DNA of 64,000 nucleotides from Anaeromyxobacter dehalogenans 2CP-C (GTDB taxonomy: Bacteria > Myxococcota > Myxococcia > Myxococcales > Anaeromyxobacteraceae): assembly GCF_000013385.1 (NCBI RefSeq), contig NC_007760.1, forward strand, positions 2,667,001-2,731,000, written 5' to 3'. Of this stretch, positions 9,368 through 17,532 are shown piece after piece. The position numbers and the translations under genes are program-made. The notes beneath the pieces are model-generated. The model ran no database searches, was not told the DNA's origin, and saw only the letters and a program-made list of their open reading frames with translations. The stretch's first letter is position 1; each line of letters starts with the position of its first letter.

Positions 9368-10585
9368 TCAGCCTCGCGGGCGGCGCGCGTCGAGCACCGG
9401 CAGGATCCAGTCGAGGATCGCCTCGGCGACCTTGTCCTTCGTCCCCTCGATCTCGGCCAGCTCGGCGGCGGAGACGAGCGCCACGCGGTTGGTGTCGCCG
9501 CCGAAGCCGGCGCCCGGGGCGCCGACCTTGTTCGCGACCACCAGGTCGCAGCGCTTGCCCTTCAGCTTCTCGCGGGCGCGCGCGATGACCTCCTCGGTCT
9601 CCGCGGCGAACCCCACCAGCACCGGCGCGCCGGGCTTGCCGGCGTGGCGCGCGCCCAGCCCGGCCAGGATGTCCGGCGTGCGGGCGAGCACGAGCGTCTC
9701 GTCGCCGGGCTTCTTCTTGAGCTTGTGCGCGGCGGGCGCGGCGGGCCGGTAGTCCGAGACGGCGGCCGCGCCCACGAACAGGTCCATCTCCGCCTGGGCC
9801 GCATCGACCGCGCGCGCCATCTCCTCGGCGGTCTCGACGCGCACCACCTCGACGCCGGCCGGGTCCTCGAGCGCGGTGGGCCCGGAGACGAGCGTGACCT
9901 GCGCGCCCCGCCGGGCCGCCACCCGCGCGACCGCGTAGCCCATCTTGCCGGACGAGGGGTTGGACACGAAGCGGACCGGGTCGATGGGCTCGCGGGTCGG
10001 CCCGGCGGTGACGAGCACCTTGCGCCCGGCCAGGTCCTGGCGCCCCAGCAGCCGCGCGGCGGCGAGCGCGATCTCCTGCGGCTCGGCGAGCCGCCCCTCG
10101 CCCACGTCGCCGTCGGCGAGCAGCCCCGCGGCCGGGCCGACCACGTGCATCCCGCGCGCCCGCAGCGCGGCCAGGTTCTCCTGCACCGCGACGTTGCGCC
10201 ACATGCGCGTGTTCATGGCCGGGGCGAGGAGCACCGGGCAGGTGGCGGCGAGCACCGCGGTGGTGACCGCGTCGTCGGCCATGCCGGCGCGGATCCGCGC
10301 GATCAGGTCCGCCGTGGCGGGCGCCACCACCACCAGGTCGGCGACGCGCGCCATCTCCAGGTGGCCGTAGGTGAGGTCCTTCGCCGGCTCGAAGAGGTCG
10401 GTGAGCACCGGCGCGCCGGACAGCGCCTGGAACGTGAGCGGGGCCACGAACCGGGTCGCGGCCGGGGTCATGGCGACGCGCACCTCGCCGTGGCCCTTCA
10501 CGATGAGTCTCGTGAGGTCGCAGGCCTTGTACGCGGCGATGCCGCCGCCCACGCACACCACCACCGTCCGGTTGCGGAAGTCCAT
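9368..10585 (-). CDS. coaBC: bifunctional phosphopantothenoylcysteine decarboxylase / phosphopantothenate-cysteine ligase
   Basis: Catalyses two steps of coenzyme A synthesis: ligation of cysteine to phosphopantothenate (CoaB, about residues 186-405) and decarboxylation to phosphopantetheine (CoaC, FMN-dependent, about residues 1-185). CoaC hallmarks are GGGIAAYK, the active-site His in YGHLEMAR (about residue 75) and the PAMNTRMW loop at 122-129. CoaB hallmarks are TAGPTREPIDPVRF, NPSSGKMGYA, AAVSDYRP and the KLKKK stretch. The 405-residue length is normal. Oddity: the family's active-site Cys in ACGxxGxGR is Asp158 here (LADGDVGEGR), which bears on the decarboxylase half. The downstream convergent hairpin is the likely terminator. 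Confidence 0.93.
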   Translation of the reverse strand: MDFRNRTVVVCVGGGIAAYKACDLTRLIVKGHGEVRVAMTPAATRFVAPLTFQALSGAPVLTDLFEPAKDLTYGHLEMARVADLVVVAPATADLIARIRAGMADDAVTTAVLAATCPVLLAPAMNTRMWRNVAVQENLAALRARGMHVVGPAAGLLADGDVGEGRLAEPQEIALAAARLLGRQDLAGRKVLVTAGPTREPIDPVRFVSNPSSGKMGYAVARVAARRGAQVTLVSGPTALEDPAGVEVVRVETAEEMARAVDAAQAEMDLFVGAAAVSDYRPAAPAAHKLKKKPGDETLVLARTPDILAGLGARHAGKPGAPVLVGFAAETEEVIARAREKLKGKRCDLVVANKVGAPGAGFGGDTNRVALVSAAELAEIEGTKDKVAEAILDWILPVLDARRPRG

Positions 10586-10591
10586 GCGCGC

Positions 10592-10597
10592 ATCTTA
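10592..10597 (-). promoter_or_regulatory. candidate -10 element of coaBC, leaderless geometry
   Basis: On the minus strand TAAGAT (10597-10592) ends 6 bases before the ATG at 10585, with no ribosome site in between. No convincing -35 hexamer is visible at the expected distance, so support is weaker than for the other leaderless candidates. Confidence 0.3.
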
Positions 10598-10645
10598 CCC
10601 GCGTTCCGGCGCCGACGAGGGCGCGCGCGCGGCGGCCCGCGCGGC

Positions 10646-10651
10646 TATCAT
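10646..10651 (+). promoter_or_regulatory. candidate -10 element of the CPBP protease gene, leaderless geometry
   Basis: TATCAT (5 of 6 to consensus) at 10646-10651 ends 8 bases before the GTG at 10660; there is no Shine-Dalgarno sequence and no clear -35. It is divergent from the coaBC -10 element about 50 bases away. Confidence 0.35.
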
Positions 10652-10659
10652 CCGCCCGA

Positions 10660-11739
10660 GTGGATCCCACCCGTCCCGGCCCGTCGCAGGGCGACGCGGC
10701 CCCGCCCCCGCCGCCGCCGCCTCCCTCCCCGGCGCTCTCGCCGCCGCCCGGCGAGGCGGCGCCCGCGGCCGCGCCGTTCCGCAAGAGCGGGCTCGCGTTC
10801 TTCGCGGTGCTCCTGCTGCTGTACGGCCCCGGCATCCTCGCCCAGCAGCTCCACCCGGCGGCGGGCCTGGCCTGGAGCGAGGTGTTCGTGTTCCTGCTGC
10901 CGGCGTTCGCGGCCGCGCTCGGCTCGAACCTGCGCCCGGTCCCGTACCTCGGCCTGGGCCGCCCGGCCGGCGTCCCCCTGGCGCTCGCGGCGCTGGCCGG
11001 CGCGGCGGGGTTCCTGGTGGCGAACGCGCTCATGTTCGCGTGGGTGGAGGTGCTCCCGCCGCGGATCACCGAGCTGTTCGACGTCGGCCGGCTCTTCGAC
11101 ACGCCGGGGGCGGAGCGGTACGCCATCGCGGCGGCGGCGGCGCTCCTCGCCCCGGTGTGCGAGGAGATCGCGTTCCGCGGCTACCTGCAGCGCACGGTGG
11201 CCATCCGCCGCGGCCCGGCGGCCGGCCTGGCGGCGGGCACGATCTTCTTCGCGCTCCTGCACCTCGATCCGGTCCGCCTCCCCGCGCTCCTGCTGCAGGG
11301 CCTCCTGTTCGGCTGGCTGGCGCTGCGCAGCGGCAACACCTGGAACGCGGTCGCCGCGCACGCGATGAACAACGCGCTCGCGGCGGGGGCCGCGCTCGCC
11401 GGCGCCGGCTCGGGCGCGGACGAGGCCGCCGCCTCGCCGGCCGCCGGGCAGATGGTGGCGACGCTGGTGACCGGCGGCGTGGCGCTGGCGCTGCTGCTGC
11501 GCGCGTTCCGGAACGCGACGCCCCCGCCGCCGCCCGCCGCGGCCGCGCTGGAGCGGCGCGATCCGGTGCAGCCGTCGCTCCGGTTCCGCCTGGCGAGGTT
11601 GCCGCAGGGCATCTGGGCGACCGCGTCGCTCGGCATGACCCTGCTCGCGGCGCTCGCGCTCGTGGTCGCGCTGGGGGGCGGGCGCCACCCTCCCCCGGCG
11701 GCGCCGCCCGGTCCGGCCCCCACCGTGCCTGCTCCTTGA
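10660..11739 (+). CDS. CPBP-family intramembrane metalloprotease (CAAX protease/Abi type)
   Basis: A 359-residue membrane protein starting at GTG. After a Pro-rich cytoplasmic tail (residues 13-40) there are about seven membrane segments. The ABI/CPBP catalytic motifs are present in order: CEEIAFRGY (Glu168, Glu169, Arg173), FALLH with His201, and HAMNN with His234 and Asn238. These residues form the glutamate/histidine active site of the Rce1-like fold. The C-terminal 120 residues add further membrane segments and a Pro-rich tail. Bacterial members process membrane or peptide substrates of unknown identity; nothing in the neighbourhood suggests the substrate. Confidence 0.88.
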   Translation: MDPTRPGPSQGDAAPPPPPPPPSPALSPPPGEAAPAAAPFRKSGLAFFAVLLLLYGPGILAQQLHPAAGLAWSEVFVFLLPAFAAALGSNLRPVPYLGLGRPAGVPLALAALAGAAGFLVANALMFAWVEVLPPRITELFDVGRLFDTPGAERYAIAAAAALLAPVCEEIAFRGYLQRTVAIRRGPAAGLAAGTIFFALLHLDPVRLPALLLQGLLFGWLALRSGNTWNAVAAHAMNNALAAGAALAGAGSGADEAAASPAAGQMVATLVTGGVALALLLRAFRNATPPPPPAAAALERRDPVQPSLRFRLARLPQGIWATASLGMTLLAALALVVALGGGRHPPPAAPPGPAPTVPAP

Positions 11740-11816
11740 GGCCTTCCCCCCACCGCGATGCGGTCCCGGCCGCCTCGGCCCGTTACCTTGTCCCTTCGAC
11801 CTCCCCGGAGCCCCGC

Positions 11817-12362
11817 GTGAACCGGACCCTCCTCGTCACCGCCAGCCTCGCCGCGCTGCTCGCCGCCGCTCCCGCCCTGGGAGAGCGCGAGCGCGGCCCC
11901 TCCACCCCGGCCGAGCGCCGCAAGGCGGTCGAGGTCACCCGCCGCCTCGAGCGCGAGCCGCTCGCGCGCCGCGCCGCGGCCGATCGCCGCTGGCTGCTGC
12001 AGTGGATCGTGGAGATCCCGGACATCCAGGTGCGCGGCTGCTCGGGCCCGCTCGACCCGCTCGCCGAGGACGACGGCAACCGCTTCGGGAAGATCCTCTA
12101 CGTGCAGTCGGTGTTCGGGATGGCCGTCTTCCAGATCGAGCACCCGCGCAGCGCCGACGACTGGCTGGCGGTGCAGACCGCGGGCGTGGAGAGCGTGCTG
12201 CGCACCTACCGGTCGCTGCTGCGCGCGCGCCCGCAGGCCCGCTGGGACGAGCTCGACGCGCTGCTCGCGGCGCAGCGGCGCGGCCGCCTCCCGGCGCTGC
12301 TCGAGGAAGCCATGGAAGGCTGCGACGAGCCCGCCGGCCCGGCGCCGGGCGACGCGATCTGA
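11817..12362 (+). CDS. small secreted protein of unknown function
   Basis: I do not recognise a family. A GTG start behind GGAG gives 181 residues with a Sec signal peptide (residues 1-22, TLLVTASLAALLAAAPALG) and a mature helical, Arg-rich protein. Two cysteines (in RGCSGPLD and MEGCDEP) could form a disulfide in the periplasm. The centre (WLLQWIVEIPDIQVRGC, then RFGKILYVQSVFGMAVF) is moderately hydrophobic and may be a buried domain core. It stands between the CPBP protease and the PAS protein on the same strand, 77 bases after the protease stop. Codon use looks native. Confidence 0.7.
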   Translation: MNRTLLVTASLAALLAAAPALGERERGPSTPAERRKAVEVTRRLEREPLARRAAADRRWLLQWIVEIPDIQVRGCSGPLDPLAEDDGNRFGKILYVQSVFGMAVFQIEHPRSADDWLAVQTAGVESVLRTYRSLLRARPQARWDELDALLAAQRRGRLPALLEEAMEGCDEPAGPAPGDAI

Positions 12363-12436
12363 CGCAGCGGATCACGCGTCGTGGATGTACGCCGCGGCCG
12401 CACCGCGGCGCTCGGTCGCGCGGCTCCGTCCGGGCG

Positions 12437-12465
12437 TTGACGCGCCGGGGCGGCGGCCGCACGCT
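12437..12465 (+). promoter_or_regulatory. candidate leaderless promoter of the PAS protein gene
   Basis: TTGACG (12437-12442), a 17-base spacer and CACGCT (12460-12465) end 6 bases before the ATG at 12472. The intervening bases CGCGGC contain no ribosome site, so the transcript should begin at or next to the start codon. Confidence 0.4.
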
Positions 12466-12471
12466 CGCGGC

Positions 12472-12996
12472 ATGAAGGTCGTCTGCTCCTACTGCCACCG
12501 GCTGCTGCGGGAGTCGCCCGGCGAGGCCGTCGGCGTGAGCCACGGCATGTGCCCCGACTGCGACGCGTACTTCGCGAAGCTGTGGGGCGGGCTGAAGCTG
12601 GGCGAGTACCTCGACCTGCTGCCGGTGCCGGTCATGGTGGTGGACGGCGGCGGGCGCGTCGTGGCGGCGAGCGAGCGGCTCGCGGACGTGCTGAACCGGC
12701 CCCGGGCCGACCTGCGCGGCCTGCGCTGCGGCGAGGCGATGGCCTGCTCCCGCTCGCGCCTCCCCGGCGGCTGCGGCAAGGCGGAGCACTGCCGCGAGTG
12801 CACCATCCGCCGCACGGTGGACGAGGTGCACGAGACCGGCCACTCCGTCGCCGGGGCGCGCGCCTGGGTCAAGACGGACGCCGGGCGCGTGCCGGTGACG
12901 ATCTCGGCGCGGCCGGCCCAGGGCTTCGTCGAGGTGACGCTGGACGAGGAGCCCGGCGCGCTCGCGGAGGCGCTCCACCGCCAGCCGCCGCGCTGA
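12472..12996 (+). CDS. PAS-domain protein with N-terminal zinc ribbon
   Basis: A 174-residue soluble protein with two Cys pairs at the N-terminus (C5/C8 in VCSYCHR and C27/C30 in MCPDC) that should bind one zinc. A PAS domain follows from about residue 45 (LDLLPVPVMVVDGGGRVVAASERLADVLNR region). Inside the PAS domain is a second Cys-rich patch with CGEAMACSR, GGCGK and HCRECTIRR, which could ligate a metal or an iron-sulfur cluster and make this a redox or metal sensor. There is no kinase, HTH or GGDEF output, so it must act through a partner. No adjacent sensor kinase exists; the partner is unknown. Confidence 0.75.
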   Translation: MKVVCSYCHRLLRESPGEAVGVSHGMCPDCDAYFAKLWGGLKLGEYLDLLPVPVMVVDGGGRVVAASERLADVLNRPRADLRGLRCGEAMACSRSRLPGGCGKAEHCRECTIRRTVDEVHETGHSVAGARAWVKTDAGRVPVTISARPAQGFVEVTLDEEPGALAEALHRQPPR

Positions 12997-13038
12997 GCTC
13001 GCGGCTCGACGGGATCGGCGCGCGCGCCGCCGCGGGAG

Positions 13039-14241
13039 CTACCCGGCGCGGCGCAGCACCATGCACTTCAGGTAGCGGCCCTCGCGGAACTGCAGCGAGA
13101 CCGGGTGATCCGGCGGCTGCCGGGTCTCGGCCACCAGCGCGAGGTCCACCCGCGCCTTGTAGGCCGCCTCCTTCACCGCGTCGGCGAACTGCTCCGCCGA
13201 GACGCGCGCCGAGCAGCTCGCGGTCACGAGGAGCCCGCCCGGCGCGAGCACCGCGAGCGCGGCGCGGTTCAGCGACGCGTAGCCGGCCAGCGCGCCCTCC
13301 ACCGCCTTCTGCGACTTCGCGAACGCGGGCGGGTCGCACACCACCAGGTCGAAGCGGCGCCCCTCGCGCTTGTAGCGGGCGAGCAGCTCGAAGCAGTCCT
13401 CGGCGGCGAACGCGTGGTCGGCGGCGTCGAGGCCGTTCGCGCGGAAGTTCTCGCGCGCGAGCGCGATGGCGTCGCGGTCCACGTCCACCGTGACCACGTG
13501 CCCGGCGCCGCCCAGCGCCGCCGCCACCGAGAAGCCCCCGGTGTAGCCGAACAGGTTGAGCGCCTCGGCCCGGCCGCGGGCCAGGTCGCGCACCATCCGC
13601 CGGTTCTCGCGCTGGTCCAGGAAGTGGCCGGTCTTCTGCCCGCGCCGCACGTCCACCAGCACCTTCATCCCGTGCTCGTCGATGGCGATGCGCTCCGGCG
13701 GCTCCGCCCCCCACAGCACGCGCCCGCTCCCGCCGCCCTCGCCCTCGTCCTGGTCGTCGCGCGGGATCTCGTCGCGGCCGAACACGCCGGCGACGCCCTC
13801 CTGCTCGGCGTGGAGCGCCTCGACGATCTCGGCGCGGTGCGGGGTGAGGCCGGCCGAGTAGAGCTTCAGCACCACGTGGCGGTCGTAGCGGTCGGCGACC
13901 ACGCCCGGCAGCGCGTCGCCCTCGCCGTGCACCACGCGGTAGCCGGTGGTGTCGCGCACCAGTTCCCGGCGCAGCGCCACCGCCCGCGCCACCCGCCGGC
14001 GCCAGAAGGCCGCGTCGATGGCCTCGGCCGGCTCGCGGGTGAGGATGCGCACCGAGATGGCGGAGTGCGGATCGTAGTAGCCGCGGGCGACGAAGCGGCC
14101 GTCCTCGGTGACGTCCACGATCGTGCCCGCCGGCAGCCGCGCCGGCGCGCGCTCCACCGCCTTGCGGAACACCCAGGGGTGCCCGGCGCGCAGGTGGCGC
14201 GCCAGGTCCTTGCGCAGCGGCAGCTCGGCCTCGGCCTTCAT
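13039..14241 (-). CDS. rlmI: class I SAM-dependent rRNA cytosine methyltransferase, RlmI-like
   Basis: Homologues methylate C1962 of 23S rRNA. The 400-residue protein has a PUA-like N-terminal domain (LRAGHPWVFRKAVER at about 18-32), an EEHD-type middle domain ending near residue 190, the RxGQKTGHFLDQR signature at about 200-212, SAM-binding FGYTGG at 231-236, the catalytic-loop motif DPPAFAKS at 303-310, and Cys343 in ASCS, the probable catalytic nucleophile. Residues 161-172 form an acidic/Gly insertion (DDQDEGEGGGSG). Its ATG overlaps the stop of the upstream radical SAM gene by 4 bases, so the two are translationally coupled. Confidence 0.88.
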   Translation of the reverse strand: MKAEAELPLRKDLARHLRAGHPWVFRKAVERAPARLPAGTIVDVTEDGRFVARGYYDPHSAISVRILTREPAEAIDAAFWRRRVARAVALRRELVRDTTGYRVVHGEGDALPGVVADRYDRHVVLKLYSAGLTPHRAEIVEALHAEQEGVAGVFGRDEIPRDDQDEGEGGGSGRVLWGAEPPERIAIDEHGMKVLVDVRRGQKTGHFLDQRENRRMVRDLARGRAEALNLFGYTGGFSVAAALGGAGHVVTVDVDRDAIALARENFRANGLDAADHAFAAEDCFELLARYKREGRRFDLVVCDPPAFAKSQKAVEGALAGYASLNRAALAVLAPGGLLVTASCSARVSAEQFADAVKEAAYKARVDLALVAETRQPPDHPVSLQFREGRYLKCMVLRRAG

Positions 14242-15578
14242 CGCGCCTCCGTGCGGCGGCGCCGGGCCGGCGGGGCCGGGCGCGCGCGCGCCCCCCGCTC
14301 GCCCCGCGCGCGGGAGAAGTTGCCCACCACCAGCCCCGGCCGCGCCCGCTTCAGCGCGCGCACCAGCGCCGGGATGCCCAGCGCCCCGCCGGGCGCGCCG
14401 CGGTCGCGGGCGATGGCCATGTAGACGTCCGGGTCGATGGCGAGCGGCCGGGTCTGCACCTGGTCCACCCCGGTCTCCGCCACCAGGCGGCACAGCCGCT
14501 CCGCCTCGCCGGCGCGATCGGTGACGCCGGGGAACGTGAGCAGGTTGAGCGCCACGTAGGCGCCGCCCGCCTTCGCCGCGCGCACCGCGCGCACCACGTC
14601 CTCGAGCGCGTAGCCGGTGGGCCGGTAGTAGGCGGCGTAGAGGTCCGGCGAGGCGCTGTTGAGCGAGACGCGCACCGACTCCAGCCCGGCCGCGATCAGC
14701 CGCGCCAGTGCCTCGGGCAGCGAGCCGTTCGTGTTCGCGTGCAGCGTGCCGCGCCGGGTCCGCGCGCGGATGAGCCGGATGGCCTTCTCGATCTCCTTCC
14801 AGCGCAGCAGCGGCTCGCCCTCGCAGCCCTGGCCGAAGGAGATCATCACGCGGCCGGTGGCGCGCTCCAGGTGGCGCACCGCCACGTCGGCCATCTCCTC
14901 GGCGGTGGGCGGCCGCGCGATCCGCTCGTGCGAGGACGGCGGCATGCCCTCGTCCTGCTCGGACAGGCAGCCCACGCAGGCGGCGTTGCACGCGGCCGAC
15001 GACGGGATGGCGCCCTCGTCGCGGGCGTAGAACGTGTTCTGCGCGGTGAAGCAGCGCCACTCCAGCGCGCACCGCGCCAGCTGGCGGTAGATGGGGTTGC
15101 CGGTCGCGACCAGCCGCTCGACCCTGGCCGGCAGGTCCGGGGTGGAGTGGCGCGACGGGTCCCAGTGCGCGCGGCGGTCGGTGTGGAGCGCCCACACCAC
15201 CGGCCCGTCCTCGCCCAGGCCCGCCGCGGTGTAGGCCCACTGCGGGAGCGTGGGCGCCTCGTCCACCGTGGCGAGCGGCGGGCGCGCCGCGGCCGGGAGC
15301 AGCGTCCGCGTGTAGCCCGGCGGGAGCGTGGCCCCGACCGCGTGCGGCACGAGGCGCCGGCGCCCGACCTTCACCTCGTGCAGCACCACCTGCGCGCCGG
15401 TCTCCGGGTCCACGCCGACGGGGCGCCGCCCCGGGAGCAGGCACAGCGTCGCGCCGTCCGGCAGCGGGAGCGCGCGCTCCGCGGGGCGCAGGATCGCGTC
15501 GCCGCTGCGCGCGGCCGCGAGCAGCGTCGGGTGGTCGTAGACCGTGCCCCGGTCGTCGGCGAAGAGGAGTCTCGGCAT
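14238..15578 (-). CDS. radical SAM protein of unknown substrate
   Basis: A 446-residue protein with an unusually distal radical SAM cysteine motif, CNAACVGC (C197, C201, C204), and the barrel features FGQGCEGEPLL, HANTNGS and SVRVSLNS after it. The 190 residues before the motif are unlike common radical SAM enzymes and include Cys-containing LARCALEWRC just before the cluster site, so an extra domain or second metal site is possible. A GTG at 15596 could add 6 residues. ATGA overlap with the downstream RlmI-like gene suggests a shared role, perhaps RNA modification, but that is inference; a peptide-modifying role is an alternative. Confidence 0.8.
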   Translation of the reverse strand: MPRLLFADDRGTVYDHPTLLAAARSGDAILRPAERALPLPDGATLCLLPGRRPVGVDPETGAQVVLHEVKVGRRRLVPHAVGATLPPGYTRTLLPAAARPPLATVDEAPTLPQWAYTAAGLGEDGPVVWALHTDRRAHWDPSRHSTPDLPARVERLVATGNPIYRQLARCALEWRCFTAQNTFYARDEGAIPSSAACNAACVGCLSEQDEGMPPSSHERIARPPTAEEMADVAVRHLERATGRVMISFGQGCEGEPLLRWKEIEKAIRLIRARTRRGTLHANTNGSLPEALARLIAAGLESVRVSLNSASPDLYAAYYRPTGYALEDVVRAVRAAKAGGAYVALNLLTFPGVTDRAGEAERLCRLVAETGVDQVQTRPLAIDPDVYMAIARDRGAPGGALGIPALVRALKRARPGLVVGNFSRARGERGARARPAPPARRRRTEAR

Positions 15579-15883
15579 GGGCGTCGTGCGATCCACCCGC
15601 CGGGGCGCGGCGGCGGGCCGAGGGTCTTACCACGCCGGCGCGCGCCGCGCCGGGGCCGCGGGGACCCCCTGCCGGCTCCCGCGCCCGGGGCTTACGGCCC
15701 CGGGCGGCGGGATGCTAGGAATCCCGAGTCCTTTCCGCGTGCTCGCCCTCTCCCCCTCCGGTCCTGCGGCCGGACGGACGGCGCGCGGGAATCTCCCCGG
15801 CCGATGGGCCGTTTCCCAGGTCGAGTGGCCTGAATCGGAAGCGGGTGCGCGTCGTCCGGGATTAGATCGAGATCAAGCCCGAA
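15579..15883. other. 305-base divergent intergenic region
   Basis: Lies between the divergently transcribed radical SAM and ECF sigma genes and should hold both promoters. The only clear structure is a perfect 9-bp hairpin, GCCCGGGGC (15683-15691) and GCCCCGGGC (15697-15705), with loop TTACG and no T tract. The 100 bases before the sigma gene include GGAATC near 15788 and GATTAGATCGAGATC just before the ATG, but I could not recognise a convincing promoter or a ribosome site. No coding potential is evident. Confidence 0.5.
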
Positions 15884-16528
15884 ATGTTCGACCTCCGACA
15901 GAACGACCTGACCCGCGACGAGTTCCAGGAGCTCGCGCTCAAGCACATCGACCCCCTCTACTCGGCGGCGCTGCGGCTCACGAAGAACGACCGCGACGCC
16001 GAGGACCTGGTCCAGGACACGTTCCTGCGCGCCTACCGCTTCTTCGACAAGTTCGAGCGCGGCACCAACATCAAGGCGTGGCTGTTCAAGATCCTGACCA
16101 ACACCTTCATCAACCGGTATCGACGGTCGGTGAAGGAGCGCAACATCGTCGAGGGGTCGGAGCGCGACGCCGTGCACGAGCGGTTCGTGTCGCGCGAGGC
16201 GGCCGAGTACGCGGCCAACCCGGAGCAGTACTTCTTCGACCGGCTCCTCTCCGACGACGTCCTGAAGGCGGTGGACTCGCTGCCCATCGACTTCCGGATG
16301 GTCGTGATCCTCGCGGACCTGCAGGAGTTCTCGTACAAGGAGATCGCCGAGATCCTCGACGTCCCGGTGGGCACGGTGATGAGCCGGCTGTACCGTGGAC
16401 GCCGGCTGTTGCAGAAGGCGCTGGCGAGCTACGCCGTGGTCTCCGGGGTGATCCAGCTGCCGGAGTCCGACGACGGCGAGAGCATCGACCTCGAGACGTA
16501 CCGGCGCCGCCGCGGCAAGTCGGCCTAG
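15884..16528 (+). CDS. ECF RNA polymerase sigma factor (RpoE/SigR-like)
   Basis: A 214-residue ECF sigma factor. Region 2 (about residues 15-85) contains [35 protein letters not shown]-type sequence with the expected [14 protein letters not shown] and [13 protein letters not shown] helices; region 4 (about 120-190) contains [18 protein letters not shown] and [17 protein letters not shown], the -35 recognition helix-turn-helix. The 22-base gap to the downstream zinc-finger anti-sigma gene indicates a sigma/anti-sigma operon that is released by an envelope or redox signal. The C-terminal tail ([15 protein letters not shown]) extends a little past region 4. Confidence 0.93.
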   Translation: MFDLRQNDLTRDEFQELALKHIDPLYSAALRLTKNDRDAEDLVQDTFLRAYRFFDKFERGTNIKAWLFKILTNTFINRYRRSVKERNIVEGSERDAVHERFVSREAAEYAANPEQYFFDRLLSDDVLKAVDSLPIDFRMVVILADLQEFSYKEIAEILDVPVGTVMSRLYRGRRLLQKALASYAVVSGVIQLPESDDGESIDLETYRRRRGKSA

Positions 16529-16550
16529 GATCCCGGCCAGAGGGCCTCGA

Positions 16551-17366
16551 ATGCGGACCGACTCCACGCTCACCGCCGCCATGGACTGCCGCGAGCTCGA
16601 GCGATCGATCGACGCGTACCTCGACGGCGAGTTCGACGAGCGCGAGCGCGCCGAGGCCGAGGCCCACCTCGCCACCTGCACGCCGTGCCGCGCCATGGCC
16701 GACCGCCAGGGCGCGCTCCGGCTCGCGCTGCGCGCCAAGCTCCGCGAGGCGATGGCCTCGCCCGCCGCCGCCGGCTGCGCGCCGCCCCACCTCCGCGCGC
16801 GCGTGCGGACCTCGCTCGCGCACGAGCGCCGGCCGCTCTGGCGCCGGGTGCTCCAGCCGGTGCCGGTCGCCGCCGTGGCCGCCTGCGCGATGGGCGTGCT
16901 GGTGGTGCTGGCGGGCCACCGCGGCGACACCGCCCTGGTGGACGACGCGATCCGGGTGCACCACCGCGCGCTGCCGCTCGAGGTGGACGCGGCGGCCATG
17001 CCGGGCTGGTTCGCGGGCAAGCTCGACTTCCACCCGGCCCTGCCGCACTTCGCCGGCGCCGTGGCCCGCCTCGAGGGCGCCCGGCTCTCCAACCTGCGCG
17101 AGTGGCCGGCGGCCTACGTGCGCTACCAGCTCCCCCGCGGACAGGCCGGCCTGTTCATCGTGGACGACCCGGACCGCCGCTTCGACACGCCCGGGCGCGA
17201 GGTGAAGGTGGGCCCCCAGGTCGTCCGGGTGGTCAACGCGCGCGGGTACAACGTCGCGGTGTGGCGCCAGGACGAGATCGTCTACTCGCTCGTCTCGGAC
17301 CTCGACGAGGACGCGCTGTTCAAGCTCGTCCAGGCCGCCCAGGCCGAGGCCGCCGCCGGCCGATAG
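16551..17366 (+). CDS. zinc-finger (ZAS) membrane anti-sigma factor
   Basis: A 271-residue partner of the upstream sigma factor. The N-terminal zf-HC2/ZAS motif is Cys13, His39, Cys43, Cys46 (HLATCTPC), which binds zinc and clamps the sigma factor. A single membrane segment follows (about 103-122, VAAVAACAMGVLVVLAG). The extracytoplasmic domain (about 125-265) with VRYQLPRGQAGLFIVDD and YNVAVWRQDEIVYSLV has no motif I can name but resembles the periplasmic part of other anti-sigma factors of this kind. Translation may start at ATG 16551 or at the Met11 codon (16581). Confidence 0.87.
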   Translation: MRTDSTLTAAMDCRELERSIDAYLDGEFDERERAEAEAHLATCTPCRAMADRQGALRLALRAKLREAMASPAAAGCAPPHLRARVRTSLAHERRPLWRRVLQPVPVAAVAACAMGVLVVLAGHRGDTALVDDAIRVHHRALPLEVDAAAMPGWFAGKLDFHPALPHFAGAVARLEGARLSNLREWPAAYVRYQLPRGQAGLFIVDDPDRRFDTPGREVKVGPQVVRVVNARGYNVAVWRQDEIVYSLVSDLDEDALFKLVQAAQAEAAAGR

Positions 17367-17392
17367 CGGCCGATCGCGGCGCCGGCGGTGTG

Positions 17393-17413
17393 GTCGCGGG
17401 GACGACCCGCGAC
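17393..17413 (+). terminator. hairpin after the sigma/anti-sigma operon
   Basis: GTCGCGGG (17393-17400), loop GACGA, CCCGCGAC (17406-17413) form a perfect 8-bp stem 27 bases after the anti-sigma stop. A TTTT run follows 10 bases later (17424-17427), too far for a textbook intrinsic terminator, but the position fits. Confidence 0.45.
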
Positions 17414-17425
17414 CCGGCGTCCGTT

Positions 17426-17454
17426 TTGACCTCGCCTCGCCCCGCGGGTAACAT
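17426..17454 (+). promoter_or_regulatory. promoter of the FrzS-like gene
   Basis: TTGACC (17426-17431), a 17-base spacer and TAACAT (17449-17454; 4 of 6) give a predicted transcript start near 17461 and a leader of about 70 bases before the ATG at 17533. Unlike the leaderless candidates this gene has an ordinary leader. Confidence 0.5.
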
Positions 17455-17532
17455 TCACCAGCATTTTCCGCGCGGTGCGCGACGTGCGCGGCGCGCGCGC
17501 CGTCCCCTCCCGCCCGTGCCCGGGTCCACCTG

